A stretch of 64,000 nucleotides of DNA from Roseateles_C aquae (GTDB taxonomy: Bacteria > Pseudomonadota > Gammaproteobacteria > Burkholderiales > Burkholderiaceae_C): positions 165,320 through 229,319 of the forward strand of contig NZ_JAVXZY010000009.1 in assembly GCF_032337115.1 (NCBI RefSeq), given 5' to 3'. Below are positions 55,316 through 63,757 of this stretch, piece after piece. The first letter of the stretch is position 1. Each line of letters opens with the position of its first letter. The position numbers were made by a program, and so were the translations under genes. Under the pieces are notes generated by a model. It made no database searches, had not been told where the DNA came from, and was given only the letters and a program-made list of their open reading frames with translations.

Positions 55316-56217
55316 TGACCCACCCCGTACCTGCTTCGCAGGCCCCCTCAAGGGGGCGCGCCCGTGGGACCGGCAAAGCCGGATCCCCGGGCGCCGCTGG
55401 GAAGAAAGCATCCCGGCTCTTTGCCTACCTGCTGGTCGGCTGTGGTGCCCTGCTGATGCTGGCGCCCTTCTACTTCATGTTCGTGTTCGCCACGCAGTCC
55501 AACGCGGCCATCTTCAATGTGCCGCCGCCGCTGTGGTTTGGCGATGAGCTGGGCAAGAACATGGCCACGCTGAGCGCGCGCATTCCCTTCTGGCGCAATC
55601 TCGGTTGGAGCCTCTATGTGGCGCTGATGTCCACCGCGCTGACGCTGCTGTTCTGCTCAATGGCCGGCTATGCCTTTGCGTTGCTGGAGTTCCGCTTCAA
55701 GCAGCCGCTGTTCCTGCTGGTGATGGGCACGCTGCTGGTGCCGCCCTTCATGACCATGATCCCTAACTTCATGGTGATGGATGCGCTGGGCTGGCTGGAC
55801 ACTCACCGCGCGCTCTACATCCCCGGCGCGGCCGGCGCCTTCGGCATCTACCTGATGCGCCAATTCGCCGCCGCCTCGGTGCCGGTGGAATTGCTCAAGG
55901 CCGCGCGCATTGATGGCTGCAGCGAGTTCGGCATCTACTGGCGCATCGCCCTGCCGCTGCTGCGGCCGGCGCTGGGCACGCTGGGGCTGATCACCTTCAT
56001 CGCCTCCTGGAACAACTTCATGGCCCCGCTGGTGGTGCTGCGCCAGGCCGAGAGCTACACGCTGCCGCTGGCTTTGCGCAGCCTGCAGAGCACCGTCAAC
56101 ACCGAGTGGGGCGCCATCATGGCCGGCTCAGCCATTGCGACGCTGCCGCTGATCGTTCTGTTTGTGATTTCCTCCCGTCAACTGATCGCCGGCCTGACCA
56201 CCGGCGCCGTCAAATAA
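55315..56217 (+). CDS. ABC sugar transporter permease (MalG type) with repeat-derived N-terminus
   Basis: A 300-aa permease with six helices and the EAA loop ELLKAARIDGCSEFGIYWRIALPLLRP. ATG 55315 overlaps the previous stop (TGATG). Residues 3-28 (PVPASQAPSRGRARGTGKAG and beyond) are encoded entirely by copy 3 of the dispersed palindromic repeat and have no resemblance to other MalG proteins. The first genuine helix begins near residue 35 (LFAYLLVGCGALLML). The repeat stays in frame with no stop codon, so the protein should still be made, with a Gly/Arg-rich cytoplasmic extension. Confidence 0.92.
   Translation: MTHPVPASQAPSRGRARGTGKAGSPGAAGKKASRLFAYLLVGCGALLMLAPFYFMFVFATQSNAAIFNVPPPLWFGDELGKNMATLSARIPFWRNLGWSLYVALMSTALTLLFCSMAGYAFALLEFRFKQPLFLLVMGTLLVPPFMTMIPNFMVMDALGWLDTHRALYIPGAAGAFGIYLMRQFAAASVPVELLKAARIDGCSEFGIYWRIALPLLRPALGTLGLITFIASWNNFMAPLVVLRQAESYTLPLALRSLQSTVNTEWGAIMAGSAIATLPLIVLFVISSRQLIAGLTTGAVK
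55319..55398. repeat. Dispersed triple-hairpin palindromic repeat, copy 3 (inside a gene)
   Basis: CCTGC-TTC-GCAGG (55330-55342), CCCCCT-CA-AGGGGG (55343-55356) and a long stem GCGCCCG/CGGGCGC enclosing CCGGC-AAA-GCCGG. It starts 2 bp after the permease ATG codon and occupies its first 27 codons. Copies 1 and 2 are intergenic. Confidence 0.88.
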
Positions 56218-57569
56218 TGACCGCTGCCCTCTCCTCCACCGCACAAGCCGGCGACTTCCCCAACAGCTTTCTGTGGGGCGCCGCCACCAGCAGCTTCCAG
56301 ATCGAAGGTGCCACCCAGGCCGACGGCCGGGGCGAATCGATCTGGGACCGCTTCTGCCGCCAGCCCGGCGCCATCTCCGATGGCAGCAATGGCGACATCG
56401 CCTGCGAGCACTTCCAGCGCCTGGAGCAGGATCTGGACCTGATCGCCTCGCTGGGCGTCAACTGCTACCGCTTCTCGATCGCCTGGCCGCGCGTGCAGCC
56501 GCTGGGCCAGGGCGCCTGGAACGCCGCCGGCCTCGGCTTCTACGAGCGTCTGGTTGATGGCCTGCTGCAACGCGGCATCAAGCCGGTGGCCACGCTCTAC
56601 CACTGGGATCTGCCGCAGGCGCTGCAAGACCAAGGCGGCTGGGCCATGCGCGATACCGTGCACCACTTCGTTGACTACGCGCGCCATGTGCAGAAGCATC
56701 TGGGCGACCGGCTCTACGCGCTGTCGACCCACAACGAGCCCTGGTGCGCCGCGACGCTGGGGCATGAGACCGGCGTGCATGCACCGGGCCTGCGCAACCG
56801 CGCGCTGGCGGCCCAGGTCTCGCACCATCTGCTGCTCAGCCATGGCCTGGCGGTGCAGGCGATGCGCGCCGATGGCGGCTGCAAGAGCCTCGGCATCGTG
56901 CTGAATATGGGCCCCAGCATGCCCGCCACCGCCCACCCGGCGGACATCGCCGCCGCCCGCCTCTATGACGCCCGCTTCCGCCGCTGGTACAGCGACCCGG
57001 TGATGCGCGGCCAGTACCCGGCCGAGATCCTCGCCGAGCTGGGCGCCGACGCGCCGACCATCCACGACGGCGATCTGCAGGCGATTGCCGTGCCCATCGA
57101 CCATATGGGCATCAACTACTACTCGCGCCAGGTGGTCAGCGCCAGCGGCGCCCACTGGAATGCGCGCGCCGAAGGCCTGCCGGTGTCGGACATGGACTGG
57201 GAGATCTACCCCGAGGGCCTGACCGACATCCTCTGCCAGATGCACGCCGACTACCCGAACCTGCCCCCGCTCTACATCACCGAGAACGGCGGCGCCTTTC
57301 CCGATCAGGCCATGCAGAACGGCGTGGTGCAGGATCTGGACCGGCTCGACTATCTGCAAACCCATATCGCTGCCGTCGCCGAGGCGCGGCGCCGCGGCGT
57401 GCGGGTGGACGGCTATATGGTCTGGAGCCTGATGGACAACTTCGAATGGGCCTTCGGCTACAGCAAACGCTTCGGCATCGTCCATGTCGACTACGCCACC
57501 CAAGTGCGCACGCCCAAAGCCAGCGCGCTCTGGTATCGCGATTTCCTGCGCCAGTGGCGTCAACGGTAA
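56217..57569 (+). CDS. GH1 beta-glucosidase
   Basis: A 450-aa family GH1 enzyme. Acid/base Glu174 in THNEPW and nucleophile Glu356 in ITENG are present. The N-terminal FLWGAATSSFQIEG and the C-terminal MVWSLMDNFEWAFGYSKRFG are standard. There is no signal peptide, so it should cleave imported oligosaccharides to glucose in the cytoplasm. ATG 56217 overlaps the permease stop (TAATG). Paralogous to the GH1 at 58494. Confidence 0.95.
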   Translation: MTAALSSTAQAGDFPNSFLWGAATSSFQIEGATQADGRGESIWDRFCRQPGAISDGSNGDIACEHFQRLEQDLDLIASLGVNCYRFSIAWPRVQPLGQGAWNAAGLGFYERLVDGLLQRGIKPVATLYHWDLPQALQDQGGWAMRDTVHHFVDYARHVQKHLGDRLYALSTHNEPWCAATLGHETGVHAPGLRNRALAAQVSHHLLLSHGLAVQAMRADGGCKSLGIVLNMGPSMPATAHPADIAAARLYDARFRRWYSDPVMRGQYPAEILAELGADAPTIHDGDLQAIAVPIDHMGINYYSRQVVSASGAHWNARAEGLPVSDMDWEIYPEGLTDILCQMHADYPNLPPLYITENGGAFPDQAMQNGVVQDLDRLDYLQTHIAAVAEARRRGVRVDGYMVWSLMDNFEWAFGYSKRFGIVHVDYATQVRTPKASALWYRDFLRQWRQR

Positions 57570-57578
57570 GGAGTCGCC

Positions 57579-58490
57579 ATGAGCATTACCTTCTTGCGCT
57601 TGATGCCAGCCGTGGCTGCCCTGCTGGTCGGCTGCGGTGGTGGCGGCGCCACTGCAGCGCCGACCCCGGCACCGGCTCCAGCCCCTGCGCCAAGCCCTGT
57701 GCCGGCGCCCGCTCCCAGTCCCACTCCAACGCCCAGCCCGAGCTGGACCCTGGTCTGGTCCGACGAGTTCGAGGGCGCCGCCGGCAGCGCGCCCAACCGC
57801 GCCTACTGGAACGACGATCTCGGCAACCAGGAAGCCGAGGGCTGGGGCAATCACGAGCTGCAGTACTACACCGCCGCACCGCGCAATGCCGCGCTCGATG
57901 GCCAGGGCCATCTGCTGCTGCGCGCCGAACGCGCGGTCAATCCCGGCCCCTGCTGGGACGGCAAGCCCTGCGCCTTCGCCTCGGGCCGCATCAAGAGCAA
58001 TGGCAAGGTGAACTTCAGCTACGGCAAGCTGGAAGCGCGCATCCAGATCCCCGCCGGCCAAGGCATCTGGCCGGCCTTCTGGACGCTGGGCGAGGATCAG
58101 CTCCCCTGGCCCGCAGCCGGCGAGATCGATGTGCTGGAAAACATCGGCCGCACGCCCAACACCGCCTACGGCACGGCCCACGGCCCCGGCTACTCGGGCG
58201 CCCATGGCCTGGGCAACAACCATGTGGCCCCTGCGCCGCTGGCCGCTGACTATCACGTCTATACCGTGATCAAGCGCCCCAACGAGATCATCTGGCAGAT
58301 CGACGGCATTCCCTACCACCGCCTCACCCCGGCTTCGCTGCCGGCCGGCGCGCCTTGGGTCTTCGAGCGCCCCTTCTTCCTGATCTTCAACCTCGCCGTC
58401 GGCGGCGACTGGCCAGGCAGCCCCGATGCCAGCACCGTTTTCCCGGCCGAGATGCGGGTCGATTGGGTGCGCATCTACAAGGAAAACTGA
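57579..58490 (+). CDS. GH16 endo-beta-1,3-glucanase (laminarinase-like) lipoprotein
   Basis: A 303-aa exported glucanase. A lipobox LLVGC (Cys19) is followed by a Gly run and a Pro/Ala/Ser/Thr linker (about 27-54), then a GH16 domain. Catalytic Glu182, Asp184 and Glu187 lie in GEIDVLENIG, the beta-bulge ExDxxE form typical of laminarinases. Supporting blocks: WSDEFEG near the start, YGKLEARIQIP, IWPAFWTLG and VDWVRIYKEN at the end. It probably cuts beta-1,3-glucan at the cell surface or in the periplasm for the TonB receptor. ATG 57579 follows AAGGAG. Confidence 0.94.
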   Translation: MSITFLRLMPAVAALLVGCGGGGATAAPTPAPAPAPAPSPVPAPAPSPTPTPSPSWTLVWSDEFEGAAGSAPNRAYWNDDLGNQEAEGWGNHELQYYTAAPRNAALDGQGHLLLRAERAVNPGPCWDGKPCAFASGRIKSNGKVNFSYGKLEARIQIPAGQGIWPAFWTLGEDQLPWPAAGEIDVLENIGRTPNTAYGTAHGPGYSGAHGLGNNHVAPAPLAADYHVYTVIKRPNEIIWQIDGIPYHRLTPASLPAGAPWVFERPFFLIFNLAVGGDWPGSPDASTVFPAEMRVDWVRIYKEN

Positions 58491-58493
58491 GCC

Positions 58494-59857
58494 ATGCTGA
58501 GCCCCGTCAGGCCCCCGTTCAGCCGCGAGTTCCCCGCCGATTTCCTCTGGGGCTGCGCCACCTCGTCCTACCAGATCGAAGGCGGCACGGCCGATGGCGG
58601 CCGTGGCGAGTCAATCTGGGATCGCTTCTGCCGCCAGCCCGGCGCCATCCGCGATGGCAGCAGCGGCGAGCCGGCCTGCGATCACTACCACCGCTGGGAG
58701 GAAGACCTGGACCTGGCCGCCGCGCTGGGCGTCCGCGCCTACCGCTTCTCGATCGCCTGGCCGCGCATCTTTCCTAACGGCATTGGTTCGCGCCCCAATC
58801 CCGAGGGCCTGGCCTTTTATTCCAGGCTGGTGGACGGCATGCTCAAGCGCGGCCTGCAGCCCTGGGCCACGCTCTACCACTGGGATCTGCCGCAGGCGCT
58901 GCAGGAACGAGGCGGCTGGCTGAACCGCTCCACCATTGGCGCCTTCAGCGATTTCGCCCGCGTGATGGGCGACCAGCTCGGCGACCGCGTTCAGCACTGG
59001 ATCACCCACAACGAGCCCTGGTGCACGGCCATGCTGGGCCACCACCTCGGCGTCCATGCGCCGGGCCTGCGCGACTTCCGCGCCGCCATGCAGGTCAGCC
59101 ATCATCTGCTGGTCAGCCATGGCGAAGCGGTACGCGCGCTGCGCAGCGCCGCACCAAGCGCCAAGGTCGGCATCACGCTGAGCCTGCACCCGATACGCCC
59201 GGCCAGCAACCGACCCGCCGATCTGGCCGCCGCGGTGCGCCACGACGGCCTGCGCAACCGCTGGTTCCTGGACCCGCTGTTCGGCAAGGGCTATCCGGAC
59301 GATGTGCTGAGCGCGCTGGGCGAGGAGGCGCCGCGCATCGTCGACGGCGATCTCTGCCGCATCGCCAGCCCCTGCGATTTCCTCGGCGTCAACTACTACT
59401 TCCCCGAGACCGTGGCCGATGCGCCAGAGGGCGGCGCGCTGCGCACCCAGGTGATCGAGAGCGGCGACGGCCCGCACACGGCGATGGGCTGGCCGGTCGA
59501 TGCGCAAGGCATGGTCGAGCTGCTGGAGCGCGTGCAACGCGACTACGCGCCGCCCGCCCTCTACCTGACCGAGAACGGCGCCTGCTACGAGGATGTGATG
59601 GGCCAGGATGGCCGCGTCACCGATCTGCAGCGCCAGCGCTTTCTGGCCGACCATATCGCCGCCGCTCACCAGGCCCTGCGCGTGGGCGTGCCGTTGAAAG
59701 GCTATTTCGTCTGGAGCCTGCTCGACAATTTCGAGTGGGCCGAAGGCTATGGCAAGCGCTTCGGCCTGGTTCATGTCGATTACGCCACCCAGCAACGCCG
59801 GCTCAAGGCCAGCGGCGAGTGGCTGCGTTCCTTCCTCCGTACCGAAAGGGTCATGTC

Positions 59858-59861
<4 letters not shown>
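58494..59861 (+). CDS. GH1 beta-glucosidase, second paralogue
   Basis: A 455-aa cytoplasmic GH1 enzyme. Catalytic Glu174 in THNEPW and Glu360 in LTENG. It begins FLWGCATSSYQIEGG and ends FVWSLLDNFEWAEGYGKRFG. It is similar to the first GH1 but clearly diverged, particularly around residues 220-345, suggesting a different chain-length or linkage preference. It starts 3 bp after the GH16 stop. Confidence 0.95.
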
Positions 59862-60901
<1,040 letters not shown>

Positions 60902-60922
60902 GGCCTGCGCCGCTCGCTGACC

Positions 60923-61189
60923 GTGGACGACGCCGTCCCCTTCGTCCATCGCCTCAGCGGCCGCTGGCTCTACCCGGTCGAGGGCCGCGCGGACCTGCCG
61001 GTCGAGCGTTTGGCGTTTGACGAACCGGGCTGGCCGATCGGCGACCGCGACCGGCTGCTCGTCGCTGCGGAGCAGCGTCAGCTCTGCTGGCAGGCCAGCC
61101 TCCCTGCTTTTGGGGCGACTGCGAACCTCGCTGCGGCCCAGCCGGGACGCACATCAAGACCCGCAACTCGGTCTGCGAAACGGGCTTGA
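60923..61189 (+). CDS. Short open frame, doubtful
   Basis: An 88-aa frame 21 bp after the ATPase stop. Residues 1-48 look protein-like (PFVHRLSGRWLYPVEGRADLP, RLAFDEPGW) with few Ala/Arg runs, whereas residues 50-88 look like translated non-coding DNA. It may be the start of a truncated gene that was cut when the adjoining accessory DNA arrived. No homologue recognised. Confidence 0.2.
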   Translation: MDDAVPFVHRLSGRWLYPVEGRADLPVERLAFDEPGWPIGDRDRLLVAAEQRQLCWQASLPAFGATANLAAAQPGRTSRPATRSAKRA

Positions 61190-61462
61190 CTGACACGCCC
61201 CCACCCCGCCGACACCACGCTGTACCGTGGCAAATGCAACAAAACTCCGCCGTCCGGGCAAAGCCACACACCATGACCCCATCGCAACTCGGCCCGTCGC
61301 TTTCCGCACCGTTTACTGAGCACGGCAAAACGCCGAAACTGCTCGCAAGCCAAGCGCCCTGCGCGCCGCAGCTTGCCCAACACGCCTGTCGCTATCCGTC
61401 ATCGACGATGTTGTGAAACACGAGCAGCCGTTTTATCGGTCACGTCTGAGCCCTGCATCCAA

Positions 61463-61469
61463 GTTAGCC
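61463..61469 (+). other. Cassette-boundary-like core GTTAGCC
   Basis: GTTAGCC followed by GTCAT lies 6 bp before the tautomerase-like ATG. It resembles the attC 3' core GTTRRRY with one mismatch. The paired arms of a full attC are not convincing on the upstream side. Confidence 0.35.
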
Positions 61470-61474
61470 GTCAT

Positions 61475-61843
61475 ATGCCAATCGTCGATGTCGAGTTGGT
61501 CTGTTCGAGCGAGCGTGAAGCCCCGCCAGTCTCGGCGTCGGCTCTCGCATCGGCGCTTGGCGCGGTGTTCGGCAGCGCGCCGGGTCGCACATGGGTGCGA
61601 GTTCGCTTTCTGCCGCTATCTGCCTATGCGGAAAACGAATGTGAGTTAGTCGCTGAGCAGTTGCCGGTCTTTGTCACGGTCCTTCAAGCCCATTGGCCAA
61701 CCGGCGAAGCGTTTGCAGAGCAGGTTCGCCAAGTCACTCGAGCAGTGGCCGGCTGTCTGTCGCTCCCGTCTGGGCTGGTGCATGTCCAGTACGCGCCAGA
61801 GGCGGCAGGTCGGCAGGCCTTCGGTGGCGATCTGGTGGGTTGA
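61475..61843 (+). CDS. Tautomerase-family-like protein
   Basis: A 122-aa protein that starts MPIVDVELV. Pro1 after Met removal is the catalytic base in 4-oxalocrotonate tautomerase/MIF-type enzymes. The pattern ALASALGAVFG, GRTWVRVRFLP, YAENE, FAEQVRQVTRAVAG and the ending GGDLV matches small single-chain tautomerase-like proteins. ATG 61475 is used because Pro2 is diagnostic. It sits right behind a cassette-type boundary and carries less GC than the glucan locus. Substrate unknown. Confidence 0.75.
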   Translation: MPIVDVELVCSSEREAPPVSASALASALGAVFGSAPGRTWVRVRFLPLSAYAENECELVAEQLPVFVTVLQAHWPTGEAFAEQVRQVTRAVAGCLSLPSGLVHVQYAPEAAGRQAFGGDLVG

Positions 61844-61895
61844 GGCGATAAAGAAATCCCCCCGCAGCATCCCCGATAGCAAGAATCGTTGCTAG

Positions 61896-62480
61896 CGATT
61901 CGACGACGCAGACACCCCAGGAGGTCTGCGTGCTGCGCTGGATGCGCGCTACCGCAACGAGCGGACGCCCTGCGCCGCGGCGCAACCGCGAGGAGCTGCC
62001 CACCGGACAGGACAAGCCGATCAAGCACTTCGGACCGCGCGATTTCCGCTTCGATCCCAAGACCAGCACGGCCCTCTGCCCGGCGGGCCAGCCCCTGTGT
62101 AGCAGCGGGGCCATCCACCAGGTGGGCAAGGGCCAGCGGCGCGAAGACTTCAAGGCCAGGCCCGCGGACTGCCAGGGCTGCGCCCTGCGCGCCCAGTGCC
62201 TGCGCCACCCCAAGAGCACCCAGGCTCGCAAAGTCTCACTCGTCCACGCCAGCGAGATCGACCCGAACGACGCGAGCCAGCGCATGCGCCGGGCCATCGA
62301 CAGCGCTCAGGGACGCAGCCTGTACCGCCGCCGCATCGCCACCGCGGAGCCGGTGTTCGCCAAGCTGCGGCACAACAAGCGCCTGAGCCGCTGCACACTG
62401 CGCGGCACGGCCAAGGTGCGGCCGCAGTGGCAGCTCTTCTGCCTGGTGCACAACATCGAGGGGGCCGCTGCAGGCTTGGA
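61896..62480 (+). pseudogene. IS1182-type transposase remnant, C-terminal part, frameshifted
   Basis: An open frame from 61930 encodes a DDE-transposase C-terminal region: FRFDPKTSTALCPAGQPL, the zinc-ribbon-like CQGCALRAQC, and AEPVFAKLRHNKRLSRCTLRGTAKV followed by QWQLFCLVHNIE, typical of IS1182-family elements. A further piece of the protein (LRAALDARYRNER) appears just upstream in another frame, so there is a frameshift near 61,965-61,985, and a TAG lies at 61893-61895. The N-terminal two thirds are missing. It is a dead fragment between the tautomerase-like gene and the attC-like site at 62568. Confidence 0.75.
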
Positions 62481-62567
62481 GAACGGCAGGGTACCCCCCA
62501 TCAGCAGGGGCCAGCAGTGCGCACGAGCCCCCCAGTTGGCGCCACAATCGCTCGCCATGAAAACTCC

Positions 62568-62642
62568 GCTGAACCAGAGCCCATCCTGCTCGTCAAATGC
62601 TTTGACGCGTCGTGGCGGGGTTATTGGACGGCTTCGTTAGGC
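62568..62642 (+). other. attC-like recombination site
   Basis: GCTGAAC (62568-62574; RYYYAAC with one mismatch) and GTTAGGC (62636-62642; perfect GTTRRRY) bound a 75-bp segment. Inner arms AGAGCCCATCC and GGACGGCTTC are complementary with small bulges, as L'' and L' in attC. The apex contains CGTCAAA-TGC-TTTGACG, a perfect 7-bp hairpin (62591-62607), like the variable terminal structure of integron attC sites. Confidence 0.6.
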
Positions 62643-62645
62643 GTC

Positions 62646-63029
62646 ATGGCAAGAGAAGCATTCACCATCAGCGGAAGGCTGCAGGAGCGCCGGCCGTCGC
62701 GGGTTCCTAGTCCTGGTGCATCTGAGCCTGCTGCAATCGAGCTCGACGAATGGCGCACTGAGTTCAACTGGCAAGGGCCGTCGCTACTGTTTGATCGTCG
62801 GCGACAGTTGATTCTGCGAAGAGGCCGAATGCAGGCTAGCTTCTCTAGCATCGTGGCGCTCCATATCAGGCTAATTTTCGATGACGACAACCCGGAATGC
62901 TGGAATGTCAGCTTGAGTACGGGGAGGCGCTCGGGAATTCAGCTTGGCGTTACGCGGGACGATGTCGAAGCGTCGATTGCTGCAGCCCGCATTTCCACAG
63001 TCGTTGGAGTGAAGGTCGTGTCAGTGTGA
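62646..63029 (+). CDS. Hypothetical cassette-type protein
   Basis: A 127-aa protein with no family I recognise. It appears to be soluble, without signal peptide or membrane segment. Mixed beta-rich stretches (PSLLFDRRRQLILRRGRMQ, HIRLIFDDDNPECWNVSLS) and a C-terminal helix-strand are visible. ATG 62646 lies 3 nt after the GTTAGGC boundary, the tight spacing seen for genes in integron cassettes. Codon use and GC are clearly lower than in the flanking chromosomal genes. Confidence 0.6.
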   Translation: MAREAFTISGRLQERRPSRVPSPGASEPAAIELDEWRTEFNWQGPSLLFDRRRQLILRRGRMQASFSSIVALHIRLIFDDDNPECWNVSLSTGRRSGIQLGVTRDDVEASIAAARISTVVGVKVVSV

Positions 63030-63057
63030 GGCTGTTTGTGTGCAAACGAGAATCGAC

Positions 63058-63126
63058 GGCGAACCAGTCGCTTGAGCCGACTCGCGTCGGCAGGCCGCCG
63101 CTCGCGGCTTAGCTTCAACATTAGCT
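63058..63126 (+). other. Degenerate attC-like site
   Basis: GGCGAAC (63058-63064) and ATTAGCT (63120-63126) are degenerate outer cores. Between them, GTCGCTTGAGCCGAC (L''-like) faces GCGGCTTAGCTTCAAC (L'-like), the pattern of complementary inner arms found in attC sites, with GTCGGC and GCCGCC in the apex. The site is 69 bp and immediately precedes the RDD gene. Confidence 0.5.
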
Positions 63127-63132
63127 GTCATC

Positions 63133-63666
63133 ATGTCCCGTCATGGCATTCCTTTGGCCCCGGTGCACAAGCGTCTAGCAGCGTTTCTCACCGACCTCAC
63201 CCTTGTTGGAGCGGCGCTCGGTTCGGCCTACTGCTTGCCAGGCTTTCCATGCTACGGAACGCTCGCTTTCTGGGTGCTTTTCTGGGGTCTGTACTCGGCC
63301 TATCAAGTGGTCACGGTCCTCCATCCTGATGCTGGCATAGGCAAGATACTGCAACGTATCTCGGTGGTATCTGCGGCAACCGGGCAAGGTCCATCTTCGC
63401 AGCAAGCGCTGCTCCGCTCACTGGTACGCTGCACCTGGGCACTATGCGGTGTCTCATTCGCAAGTGCTGCCGACAGCAGCTTTCTTGTGGCCCTACCTGT
63501 TATTGCCGAGCTTGCTCTTGCAACCATGCATCCACTGCGTCAAACACTTGCAGATCTCGTGGCCGGAACGGTTGTCATCGCCACGCCGCCAGTTCAGCCA
63601 CATCGAGCACCAGCTGCGCCCATGTACAGCAGGAACGATGCTGAGTTCGGCCCGCCAAAAGAGTGA
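63133..63666 (+). CDS. RDD family membrane protein
   Basis: A 177-aa membrane protein that shows the RDD pattern: KRLAAFLTDLTLVG near the start (Arg and Asp at family positions), three hydrophobic segments (about 17-35, 37-55, 98-125) and a final short helix with QTLADLVAGTVVI. Function is unknown for most RDD proteins; some are ion exchangers. ATG 63133 lies 12 bp after the TTAG boundary of the preceding attC-like site. GC is lower than in the glucan locus. Confidence 0.75.
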   Translation: MSRHGIPLAPVHKRLAAFLTDLTLVGAALGSAYCLPGFPCYGTLAFWVLFWGLYSAYQVVTVLHPDAGIGKILQRISVVSAATGQGPSSQQALLRSLVRCTWALCGVSFASAADSSFLVALPVIAELALATMHPLRQTLADLVAGTVVIATPPVQPHRAPAAPMYSRNDAEFGPPKE

Positions 63667-63679
63667 CAGCAAGCCATTC

Positions 63680-63686
63680 GCTCAAC
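63680..63686 (+). other. Left core of a possibly interrupted attC site
   Basis: GCTCAAC is a perfect RYYYAAC core 13 bp after the RDD stop. No GTTRRRY partner follows before the IS3-type element starts near 63,758, so the site may have been cut by the insertion. Confidence 0.3.
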
Positions 63687-63757
63687 CAGACCCGCAATTA
63701 CCACCATGGGCATCTGCTTCATCGCTTACTCGATAAGCCCGCATAACTTGGCGTCCG

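Larger units (their letters stand above)
60902..61474. other. Gene-poor interval between glucan locus and cassette-like genes
   Basis: No protein I can recognise is encoded here. An 88-codon open frame (60923-61189) begins MDDAVPFVHRLSGRWLYPVE and has no family I know. The rest lacks terminator, tRNA or inverted-repeat signals that I can see. GCCCAAC at 61375-61381 fits the 5' attC core pattern RYYYAAC. Confidence 0.5.

Noticed and set aside
56178..58319. A 713-codon minus-strand frame opposite GH1 and GH16
   Set aside because: Plus-strand genes have complete catalytic motifs; the antisense frame is a typical high-GC artefact.
60923..61189. Confident gene call after the MalK-type ATPase
   Set aside because: Only the first half looks protein-like, no family is recognised and no strong start signal is visible; kept at low confidence only.
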